5,391 nucleotides of DNA, taken from assembly GCA_030691225.1 (NCBI GenBank), contig JAUYES010000243.1:1-5391 (forward strand), in the 5' to 3' direction. The notes below the pieces were generated by a model. The model saw nothing but the letters and a program-made list of their open reading frames with translations, was not told the DNA's origin and did no database searches. Made by a program: the position numbers and the translations under genes. The DNA comes from Holophaga sp. Its GTDB lineage: Bacteria > Acidobacteriota > Holophagae > Holophagales > Holophagaceae. Of this stretch, positions 1 to 5,391 are shown one piece after another; the first letter of the stretch is position 1; each line of letters opens with the position of its first letter.

Positions 1-209
1 AAGGATGCGCGTAGGGCCATGCATGTCTGGGACGATACCGGGTGGTCGAAACCTCGTCAATGCAGCAAATCCGACTACTCCGGCATCTGTCCCCGAAATC
101 TCATTCCTAGTACCACCAGGAAACCAGCGGATCACGATGGAACGAGATCAAGAAACTGCTCTTCAGCGCTAGTAAACTCAGACCAATGCCCTCCGTATCC
201 GACTCATCC
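1..209. other. Left flank without a confirmed gene; possible 3' end of an upstream + strand gene
   Basis: No gene can be confirmed in this stretch. On the + strand, a frame open from the left edge (from base 2) ends at a TAG at 170-172. Its last residues read like an ordinary hydrophilic C-terminus (ending ITMERDQETALQR), and it would stop 48 bp before the TTG of the first transporter gene. Against it, only about 46% of its third codon positions are G or C, compared with about 78% in the first 40 codons of the next gene, and no domain is recognisable. A second + frame (open from base 1 to 243) is rich in Ser, Pro, Arg and Cys and looks non-coding. A - strand frame is also open towards the left edge. 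I saw no convincing -35/-10 pair for the operon downstream. Confidence 0.3.
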
Positions 210-214
210 AGGAG
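210..214 (+). promoter_or_regulatory. Shine-Dalgarno site supporting a TTG start
   Basis: AGGAG lies 6 nt before the TTG at 221. No ATG start is available at the expected N-terminus. The site and the match of the first residues to the start of an ABC ATPase domain (MIAFQDLEVRYGD) together fix the TTG as the initiation codon. Confidence 0.8.
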
Positions 215-220
215 ATTCCC

Positions 221-1150
221 TTGATCGCATTCCAAGACCTTGAGGTCCGCTACGGCGATACCGTGGCCCTTGCCAATCTCAGCCTCGACCTGCAGGACGG
301 CATTGTCGGCCTTCTGGGGCCCAATGGCTCCGGCAAGTCGACGCTACTCAAGACCCTGCTGGGCTTGCTGTCCCCCGCCAAAGGCACCGGACAAGTGCTA
401 GGCGTGGGCCTGGGCAGTCCCGATGCGGCACGCCTTCGGGGCCGCATTGGCTATATGCCCGAATACGACGCCTTAATCGAAGATGTCAGTGCCTTTGAAC
501 AGGTGGCCTTCTGGGGCGAATTGTCGGGTCTTCCCGCCGATTCAGCCCGGGACCGTGCCCATGAGGTGCTCTATTTTGTGGGCCTAGATGAATCCAGGTA
601 CCGCCACGTTTCCGGCTACTCCACCGGCATGCGCCAGCGCGTGAAGCTGGCCCAGGCCCTGGTTCATTCCCCGGAACTGGTCTTCATGGACGAGCCCACC
701 AACGGGTTGGATCCCGAAGGTCGCCGCCGGATGCTGGATCTGGTGCTCAAGGTCCGAGCCGAACTCGGCACGGGCGTGATTTTGGCCAGTCATTTACTGG
801 AAGACGTGGAACGCTGCGCCGACCAACTGGTGATCCTGGACAAGGGCCATCTGAAGGCCTCGGGCTCCATGGCCGGGCTACGGAAAATGTTGGCCAAACG
901 TTTCGAGTTGCGCTTCATGGATCCCCTCAGCGATGAGCAGCGCGCCAAGCTCGATGAACTGGGTCGCGTGCTGGATGACCATCACGGACTGTACGATCTC
1001 GAACTCAACGGTGAAGCCACAGATGCCTTCCGGTGGGCCAACCAAGTGGGAGCCGTTCTCGTGCAACTCACACCGCGCCATGATCGCTTGGACGAAGTGC
1101 TGATTCGAGCTCTGCACGGTGACGTCGCGGCCGTGAAGGAGGGGAACTGA
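221..1150 (+). CDS. ABC transporter ATP-binding protein, ABC-2 type (first of two)
   Basis: This 309-residue cytoplasmic ATPase should hydrolyse ATP to drive an ABC-2 type permease, most likely the product of the next gene. Visible motifs are Walker A GPNGSGKST (residues 33-41), signature YSTGMRQR (133-140, in place of LSGGQ but usual for ABC-2 ATPases), Walker B LVFMDEP (153-159) with catalytic Glu158, D-loop NGLDPE (161-166) and switch His191. The Q-loop position has Glu81 (YMPEYDAL) rather than Gln. Residues from about 215 form the C-terminal extension usual in this class. The start is TTG, backed by AGGAG 6 nt upstream and by the domain beginning at once. Length fits the family. The stop is 1 bp before the next ATG, and the end of this gene contains the next gene's ribosome site. 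The family call is firm; the substrate is unknown. Confidence 0.95.
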   Translation: MIAFQDLEVRYGDTVALANLSLDLQDGIVGLLGPNGSGKSTLLKTLLGLLSPAKGTGQVLGVGLGSPDAARLRGRIGYMPEYDALIEDVSAFEQVAFWGELSGLPADSARDRAHEVLYFVGLDESRYRHVSGYSTGMRQRVKLAQALVHSPELVFMDEPTNGLDPEGRRRMLDLVLKVRAELGTGVILASHLLEDVERCADQLVILDKGHLKASGSMAGLRKMLAKRFELRFMDPLSDEQRAKLDELGRVLDDHHGLYDLELNGEATDAFRWANQVGAVLVQLTPRHDRLDEVLIRALHGDVAAVKEGN

Positions 1151-1151
1151 T

Positions 1152-2021
1152 ATGCCCATCTATGCCCCCTCCCTTCCACCCCGCCCCGCTCTGGATCAAG
1201 GGCTTCCAGCAGCCTTGGTCATTGCCCGCTTCGATATTCGGCGCGTGCTTAAGCAGCGCGTGGGTCGGTTCTTCGGCTTCATGTTCGTGGGCAGTCTGCT
1301 GATTCAGCTAGCCACCCTCTACGTTCGTCACCTTCTTAAAACCCAAAGCGCATTTGGTGGCGTTCGGGATTTCGCCGCCCAAGTCTTCACCCAGGGTCCT
1401 GAATTCCACGCCGGGATTCTCACCATGAACGGTTGGCTCACGACCCTGCTCTGGTTTCAGGTCGCGCTGGTAGGTGGCGGCCTTGTAGCCAGAGACTCGC
1501 TCTACCGTATTCGCCCACTGATGTACGCCCACCCTGTGCGCCCCCTGGATTACCTAGCCGCCAAGGGCCTTTTCGCTGCGGGTCTGCCCTTTATCATCTT
1601 GTTGCCCTTCGCCATTCTGCCCTGGGGGATGTCGCTGCTGATCGCTGGGACTGCCGGACCTATTTCGGTTTGGGCTCCCCTCTATCTGGTGCCTTCCGCC
1701 CTGTTGATCGCTCTATTGATGGGGGCCGTTACCCTTGGTGCCTCGAGCCTCGCCGCCTCACCCAAAGCAGGCTTCGGTTGGGTGCTGGGTATTTCTCTGG
1801 GTGCCAATGCGCTTGGTGGCTTGCTCAGTGGCTTGCTCCACCAACCCGCCTGGATGGCCCTAAGCCCCCAGGCCCTAGTTCAAGCCTGGCCAGCCTTACT
1901 ATGCCGCGTCACCGAACCCCCCTTGGATTGGATTCCAACCTTGGTTGGAACCACCGTTCATCTTCTCCTCTGGACCTTCATTGCTGCCCGCCGCACTCGC
2001 CCCTCGGAGGCCGTCCTATGA
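1152..2021 (+). CDS. ABC-2 type transporter permease (first of two)
   Basis: This is a 289-residue inner-membrane protein. Hydrophobicity suggests six helices at about 40-58, 96-112, 141-163, 174-198, 208-228 and 261-279, the usual ABC-2 count. Between the second and third helices, GLVARDSLYRIRPLMYAHPV followed by RPLDYLAAK (about 110-138) matches the cytoplasmic segment of ABC-2 permeases, where an acidic, Arg-rich stretch precedes a 'SRP...dYllgK'-like motif. The N-terminal 20 residues are Pro-rich, with no signal peptide. The start is well set: AAGGAGGGG (1136-1144) sits 7 nt upstream, inside the end of the ATPase gene. The stop overlaps the next ATG by 4 bp (ATGA). It probably pairs with the upstream ATPase; a mixed complex with the second pair is also possible. 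Family inferred from topology and the loop motif. Confidence 0.85.
   Translation: MPIYAPSLPPRPALDQGLPAALVIARFDIRRVLKQRVGRFFGFMFVGSLLIQLATLYVRHLLKTQSAFGGVRDFAAQVFTQGPEFHAGILTMNGWLTTLLWFQVALVGGGLVARDSLYRIRPLMYAHPVRPLDYLAAKGLFAAGLPFIILLPFAILPWGMSLLIAGTAGPISVWAPLYLVPSALLIALLMGAVTLGASSLAASPKAGFGWVLGISLGANALGGLLSGLLHQPAWMALSPQALVQAWPALLCRVTEPPLDWIPTLVGTTVHLLLWTFIAARRTRPSEAVL
2006..2010 (+). promoter_or_regulatory. Shine-Dalgarno site that sets the second ATPase start
   Basis: GGAGG lies 7 nt before the ATG at 2018. It decides the start, because the same frame is open with earlier ATGs as far back as 1433, overlapping the permease gene in another frame. The ATG at 2018 is the one with a ribosome site, the ATGA overlap and a normal family N-terminus. 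Confidence 0.8.
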
Positions 2022-2950
2022 CCGCGACTGTCTCCCTCGAACGCGCTTCGCTTCGCTATGGCGATATTCTGGGCCTTTCCCCCACCACCTTTGAACTGCC
2101 AGATGGTGGCGGCATCACGGGGCTGCTGGGCCCCAACGGCGCCGGGAAATCGACTCTGATCCAATTACTATCGGGCCTCCTTCCGCCTTCTGGCGGCGAG
2201 GTGCGAGTCTTCGGACAGGTGCCCTTCCGCAATCCCGCCGTGCTTTCTCGCATCGGCTTGGTGCCCGAAGGGGACCGCTTCCCGGTGGGTCTGCGCGGTC
2301 ACCATTGGCTGCGCATGATGGGCGAGCTTTCGGGCCTTTCCGGTTCCCACCTGAACGCGGCCATGGCCTCGGCGCTCACGGCTGTGGGCATGGAAGTGAA
2401 TGGCAAGAAGCTCTTTTCGGAAATGTCCAAAGGCATGCGTCAGCGGATGCGTCTGGGCCAAGCCCTGCTGCACGACCCGGAGTTTCTGATCCTCGACGAG
2501 CCCTTCAATGGCATGGACCCCGAATCGCGGCTGCAACTCATGGAGTTGCTGCGCCAACAGGCCTTGGCGGGTCGTCGCATCCTGGTTTCTAGCCACATTT
2601 TGGGCGAAGTGGCCCAACTCACGGATCGCATCCTGCTCTTATTCCGGGGCAGATTGTTGGCCGAAGGCAGCGTAGCCGAGATCCGGGAGCTTTTGGATCG
2701 CCATCCCGTCGAACTACGCATTGGCGCGGAATCCGCCCAGGCCGTGGCCCGCTGGGCCGTCGAGCATGACGAACTGGTGGCCCTGCGCATGGAAGAGTCC
2801 GGCGCCGTGCTCGCCGTGCGCAATCCGCGTTCCTTCCTGCCCAAGCTTCAGGAAGCCGTGCTGAGCGGTGCCTTGCCCCTGAGCTCCCTGGATCCCATCG
2901 ACCTCAATCTGGATGCGGTCTTCCAGTTCCTTACCAAGGATCACGCATGA
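2018..2950 (+). CDS. ABC transporter ATP-binding protein, ABC-2 type (second of two)
   Basis: This 310-residue cytoplasmic ATPase is the partner of the permease that follows. Motifs are Walker A GPNGAGKST (38-46), signature MSKGMRQR (136-143), Walker B FLILDEP (156-162) with catalytic Glu161, D-loop NGMDPE (164-169) and switch His193 (SSHIL). As in the first ATPase, the Q-loop Gln is replaced by Glu (Glu84 in LVPEGDRF). A C-terminal extension runs from about residue 215. The frame is open back to 1433, which would give a 505-residue protein, but the added 195 residues are an out-of-frame reading of the permease gene. The start at 2018 has GGAGG 7 nt upstream and a 4-bp ATGA overlap with the permease stop. 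The two ATPases share layout but differ at many positions, so they are paralogues rather than a recent duplicate. Substrate unknown. Confidence 0.95.
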   Translation: MTATVSLERASLRYGDILGLSPTTFELPDGGGITGLLGPNGAGKSTLIQLLSGLLPPSGGEVRVFGQVPFRNPAVLSRIGLVPEGDRFPVGLRGHHWLRMMGELSGLSGSHLNAAMASALTAVGMEVNGKKLFSEMSKGMRQRMRLGQALLHDPEFLILDEPFNGMDPESRLQLMELLRQQALAGRRILVSSHILGEVAQLTDRILLLFRGRLLAEGSVAEIRELLDRHPVELRIGAESAQAVARWAVEHDELVALRMEESGAVLAVRNPRSFLPKLQEAVLSGALPLSSLDPIDLNLDAVFQFLTKDHA

Positions 2951-3732
2951 TCGCCCTTCCGACTCCCGCTCGCACCATCTCCGCGCTGGTTCGGGGCTAT
3001 TTCCCCCGCGTGCTTCAGATCCGCGGCTGGGTTTGTGCCCTGCTCGTGGTTCTCCCCGTGCTCCTCAGCTTCGTTCTCGCCAGCATCCTGCGCATGCAGC
3101 AACTTTCCTTTGGCAGTCAGGAAGCCCTGATCGTTTTCCACAAGGTGCTCGCGCAATTGGCCCTGCCCATTCTGGTGCTGGTCGCCGCACCCGCCGGTAT
3201 TCGCGAAGACATGGAACAGCGCACCCTGCCTCTGGTGCTTTCGAGGCCCGCACCCACCTGGATCCTGCCCTTCGGCAAGGGCCTTCTTTGGTATGGCTGG
3301 GGCGCCCTTTGGATCGTAATCGCCGTGGGCGGCATGGCGGGCCTCGGCACCGAAATGGCCAGCCTGCCCTTCATGGCCGCCGCCCTGCTGGCCGCCTTCT
3401 GGGCTGAACTATCTTTCATGACCTTCCTCAGCCTTGTCTTCAAGCGGGGCACCCTCTGGGGCGCGCTGTATCTCCTAATCTGGGACCCCTTGGTCCGCAT
3501 CATGCCCGGCAACCTACAACGCCTGACCTTCATCCACTACATCGAAAGCATCGCCGGCAGTCGCGGTAGCAGCGTGGGCACCTCGCAGCTACTCGCTCAG
3601 GAGCAGATCACCACGCCTTGGTACCTTGCCATTCTGGTGCTCTTCCTCTTCGGCGTGCTTTGCTGGGCCGCCAGTGGCTGGAAACTGCAGCAGACACCCA
3701 TCGGATTGGCAGGAGCGGAGGCGGAGGGATAA
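2947..3732 (+). CDS. ABC-2 type transporter permease (second of two)
   Basis: This is a 261-residue inner-membrane protein. Helices are likely at about 28-48, 67-85, 113-133, 140-163, 169-186 and 226-245. IREDMEQRTLPLVLSRP and the nearby FGKG (85-112) form the cytoplasmic loop typical of ABC-2 permeases, where an E-x2-x-TL-x-x-x-L-S-R-P pattern and a GK precede the third helix. A later LYLLIWDPL...MPG...LTFIHYIES stretch (174-201) is also of a kind seen in this family. The ATG overlaps the second ATPase stop by 4 bp (ATGA), and AAGGA (2936-2940) lies 6 nt upstream. It shows little obvious similarity to the first permease beyond topology, so the complex may be heteromeric. It ends the operon: TAA at 3730-3732, with a convergent gene ending 2 bp further on and no clear intrinsic terminator between. 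Confidence 0.9.
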   Translation: MIALPTPARTISALVRGYFPRVLQIRGWVCALLVVLPVLLSFVLASILRMQQLSFGSQEALIVFHKVLAQLALPILVLVAAPAGIREDMEQRTLPLVLSRPAPTWILPFGKGLLWYGWGALWIVIAVGGMAGLGTEMASLPFMAAALLAAFWAELSFMTFLSLVFKRGTLWGALYLLIWDPLVRIMPGNLQRLTFIHYIESIAGSRGSSVGTSQLLAQEQITTPWYLAILVLFLFGVLCWAASGWKLQQTPIGLAGAEAEG

Positions 3733-3734
3733 CG

Positions 3735-4466
3735 CTAAGGCTGAGGTGGTTGCGCCACAAAATCTACCCGAACACCCTTTTTGAATAGATGGTCCAAGAG
3801 CGCGTCTTCGTAGGCCCGTAGGCACTCTTTTCGCACCTTCGAGTCATCACTAAGCTCTTCGGGGGATAGCCGTGTGAGGAAAGGCCGGAGATCGAGTACG
3901 GGAAGAATTCCCGAGGCCAGTTCTTTTGGAGGGGCAGGGGGTATCCACTCCTCTACGAGCCATTTCCCCCTCAAATTCCAGGGAAGATAGCCCATATTTT
4001 TGATGAATTCGCGGTTTGCTTTGAAATGGACGGGACCGTGAAAAAACCCCACGATCGTACCCACTCCTGCCCCCGCAGCTGTGATTTCCAAGGATGTGAA
4101 ACCAAACCCCGCTCCGCTCCCAATCAGGGCACCTACGGCAGCTCCACCACCCAAATCCAACATCCACGACGCGAATAACCCACGACTTTGGTAGGGGTTC
4201 CGGCGGAGAGATTCCACCTGCACACGCAGCGTCCGGCCAGGCACTGGATCATTTCCCAAGAGCTTGGCCTTCAAGCCTTGGGCCAAACGGGTTCCAGTCG
4301 CGATATCGGCCTTCGACTCGCCCTTGATTGAACCGGGCTCCAATGTCGCACTCTCAACGAATACCTGCACGCCTTGGATGGGCTTCTCCCGAAGGATCGA
4401 TACAGGGCGTCGGCAAGCGATCCCAGCTAAGAGCAGTAGCAGAAAGGTTGCAGCAAGAGCGCGCAT
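3735..4466 (-). CDS. Predicted lipoprotein with paired glycine zippers, function unknown
   Basis: I do not recognise this 243-residue protein. The N-terminus is a short signal peptide (MRALAATFLLLLLAGIAC) with a plausible, not ideal, lipobox ending at Cys18, so it is probably a lipid-anchored envelope protein. Residues 30-90 look like a soluble alpha/beta region. Residues 106-144 are rich in Gly and Ala and carry two regular GxxxG runs, G108/112/116/120 and G132/136/140/144, separated by a short polar turn (TSLEIT); this resembles glycine-zipper two-helix domains of envelope proteins. The C-terminal 90 residues are mixed and charged. The frame is open to 4703, but residues before the chosen ATG are an antisense reading of the peptidase gene; the ATG at 4466 starts the signal peptide. 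A weak GGGG lies 5 nt upstream. Third codon positions are less GC-rich (about 58% in the first 40 codons) than in the first ATPase gene (about 78%). Confidence 0.8.
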   Translation of the reverse strand: MRALAATFLLLLLAGIACRRPVSILREKPIQGVQVFVESATLEPGSIKGESKADIATGTRLAQGLKAKLLGNDPVPGRTLRVQVESLRRNPYQSRGLFASWMLDLGGGAAVGALIGSGAGFGFTSLEITAAGAGVGTIVGFFHGPVHFKANREFIKNMGYLPWNLRGKWLVEEWIPPAPPKELASGILPVLDLRPFLTRLSPEELSDDSKVRKECLRAYEDALLDHLFKKGVRVDFVAQPPQP

Positions 4467-4544
4467 GTGAACCCCAAAACCGTCGACAGGATGATCCTTC
4501 AATCCTAGCCCGTCGGTATCCAAACTACCCAGTACACTGATTCC
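4467..4544. promoter_or_regulatory. Divergent intergenic region between lipoprotein and peptidase genes
   Basis: These 78 bp must hold the start signals of both flanking genes. On the - strand a TAGGAT at 4499-4504 could be a -10 box for the lipoprotein gene, but no good -35 is seen at the right distance. On the + strand the best candidate is the TACACT described separately. No operator-like palindrome stands out. Confidence 0.5.
4533..4538 (+). promoter_or_regulatory. Candidate -10 box for the peptidase gene
   Basis: TACACT fits the TAnnnT pattern of a -10 hexamer. It ends 6 bp before the ATG at 4545, so transcription would begin at or next to the start codon. The sequence just before the ATG has no Shine-Dalgarno match, which agrees with a leaderless mRNA. 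No -35 consensus is seen, so this remains a suggestion. Confidence 0.35.
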
Positions 4545-5391
4545 ATGACCGAATCCTTCTACCGCACCACCACCCCTTCCGGCACCGAAATCCTGATCGA
4601 GCCCCTTTCCCACGTGCGCAGCTGCTCCGTGGGGTTCTGGGTGCGGCGGGGCAGCATCCATGAAGGGGTGGGCGAGGAAGGGTTGGCGCACTTCATTGAG
4701 CACACGGTCTTCAAGGGCACGGAGAGCTTCCCGAATCCAGAGGCCCTGAGCGCCGCTACGGATGCTCTAGGTGGCAACGTGGACGCCTTTACGGGGAAGG
4801 AAACCGCCTGTTTCTACGGCAAGGTGCTGCGTGAGCAATTGCCGGAGCTCGTCGCCCTTCTGGGGGATCTGGTGACCACGCCGCGCTTCGACACAGCGGA
4901 ATTGATCCGAGAGCGCAGCGTAATCCTGGAAGAGATCGCCCAAAGCGAAGACCAGGCCGACGATTGGGTGAGTGAACTGTTCTACATGAATTTCTGGAAG
5001 GGCGGCACCTTGGCCCATCCCATCCTCGGTCGCCCCGAGCAGGTTTCGAAATTCGGGCCGGCAGAAGCGCGTGCCTTCTTCAACAAGACCTACCGAGCCC
5101 CTAATCTGCTCATTTCAGCCGCAGGCGATATCGAGATCGAACCCTTCCTTAAGCTCTTGGAACCGATCCTGAACCGCTTACCCAATGGCGTCGAAGAGAC
5201 AGCCGAGCCCTTGACCGCTCCCACGCCTTTCATCTTGAATACCCCACGCAAGGACTTGCAGCAGGCCAGCCTGATCCTGGGCTTTCCCGCACCGGGGCAT
5301 CGCCACCGGGATCGCACCGCCGTGAACCTTTTAAGTCATGTCCTTGGTGGGGGCATGTCCTCGCGGTTGTTCATGGAATTACGGGAAAAAC
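4545..5391 (+). CDS. M16 family zinc metallopeptidase, 3' end outside the window
   Basis: The visible 282 codons encode the N-terminal half or more of an M16 (insulinase/processing-peptidase) metalloprotease. The inverted zinc motif HFIEH is at residues 49-53: His49 and His53 bind zinc and Glu52 is the catalytic base. The third ligand is probably Glu129 (VILEEI), 76 residues after His53, which fits the family. The stretch GNVDAFTGKETACFYG (77-92) is the usual 'N-A-xT-xxExTxfy' region. Near the edge, LGGGMSSRLFMELRE (267-281) is the start of the conserved part of the second M16 domain; the matching Tyr lies beyond the window. There is no signal peptide, so it is probably cytoplasmic. The ATG at 4545 gives the normal family N-terminus but has no ribosome site. 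Family members of this type usually reach about 400-450 residues. Substrate unknown. Confidence 0.93.
   Translation, partial: MTESFYRTTTPSGTEILIEPLSHVRSCSVGFWVRRGSIHEGVGEEGLAHFIEHTVFKGTESFPNPEALSAATDALGGNVDAFTGKETACFYGKVLREQLPELVALLGDLVTTPRFDTAELIRERSVILEEIAQSEDQADDWVSELFYMNFWKGGTLAHPILGRPEQVSKFGPAEARAFFNKTYRAPNLLISAAGDIEIEPFLKLLEPILNRLPNGVEETAEPLTAPTPFILNTPRKDLQQASLILGFPAPGHRHRDRTAVNLLSHVLGGGMSSRLFMELREK

Noticed and set aside
19..243. A 74-codon + strand frame at the left edge
   Set aside because: It overlaps the first ATPase start by 23 bp, is rich in Ser, Pro, Arg and Cys, and shows no ribosome site or domain.
1433..2017. A 195-codon in-frame extension upstream of the second ATPase, overlapping the first permease in another frame
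   Set aside because: The extension is rich in Pro, Ser, Arg and Trp with no domain. The permease frame has membrane helices and a family motif, and the ATG at 2018 has a ribosome site and the normal ATPase N-terminus.
2168..2617. A 149-codon - strand frame inside the second ATPase
   Set aside because: It is a mirror of a strongly supported coding frame with high third-position GC; its His/Gln/Arg-rich composition is typical of such shadows.
2913..3407. A 164-codon + strand frame overlapping the second permease
   Set aside because: It is out of frame with the membrane protein and rich in Arg, Pro, Ser and His with no domain; the permease frame has helices, a family loop motif and a coupled start.
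3746..3782. Hairpin plus T-run as an intrinsic terminator of the transporter operon
   Set aside because: The stem is only 4 bp and the T-run lies about 20 nt beyond it, so it does not meet the usual form.
4467..4703. A 79-codon N-terminal extension of the lipoprotein on the - strand
   Set aside because: Most of it is antisense to the M16 peptidase, including the zinc motif, and the rest crosses the intergenic gap. The residues are His/Gly/Pro-rich, and the signal peptide begins at the ATG at 4466.

Overview
The window holds one strand-consistent transporter operon, a convergent single lipoprotein gene, and the start of a divergent peptidase gene. It looks like ordinary bacterial chromosome of moderately high GC, with strong Shine-Dalgarno sites and tightly overlapping genes. 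No tRNA, rRNA, CRISPR array, insertion sequence or phage gene was seen. The taxon cannot be fixed from the sequence. The gene style would suit a Gram-negative (two-membrane) lineage such as Acidobacteriota or a deltaproteobacterial group, but that is a low-confidence inference.

Bases 1-220 hold no gene that can be confirmed. A frame open from the left edge to a stop at 170-172 may be the tail of an upstream gene. Bases 221-3732 carry four + strand genes in the order ATPase, permease, ATPase, permease. They are joined by a 1-bp gap and then two 4-bp ATGA overlaps, so they are almost certainly co-transcribed and translationally coupled. Both ATPases have Walker A, signature, Walker B and His-switch motifs, but both carry Glu at the usual Q-loop Gln position. 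Both permeases are six-helix proteins of the ABC-2 type. The likely product is one heteromeric ABC-2 exporter or membrane-remodelling complex, or two related ones. The substrate cannot be read from the sequence.

Bases 3735-4466 (- strand) encode a 243-residue predicted lipoprotein of unknown function. Its core holds two regular glycine zippers, G108/112/116/120 and G132/136/140/144. Its stop codon lies 2 bp from the stop of the transporter operon. It is less GC-rich at third codon positions than the operon, judged on the first 40 codons of this gene and of the first ATPase.

Bases 4467-4544 are a 78-bp divergent intergenic region. A -10-like TACACT lies 6 bp before the ATG of the right-hand gene. 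That gene (4545 to the window edge, + strand) is an M16 zinc metallopeptidase with an intact HxxEH site, cut off after 282 codons.

Nothing here is clearly a new system. The best leads are the double glycine-zipper lipoprotein, the paired Q-loop substitutions, the absence of any space between the convergent genes, and a possible leaderless start for the peptidase.
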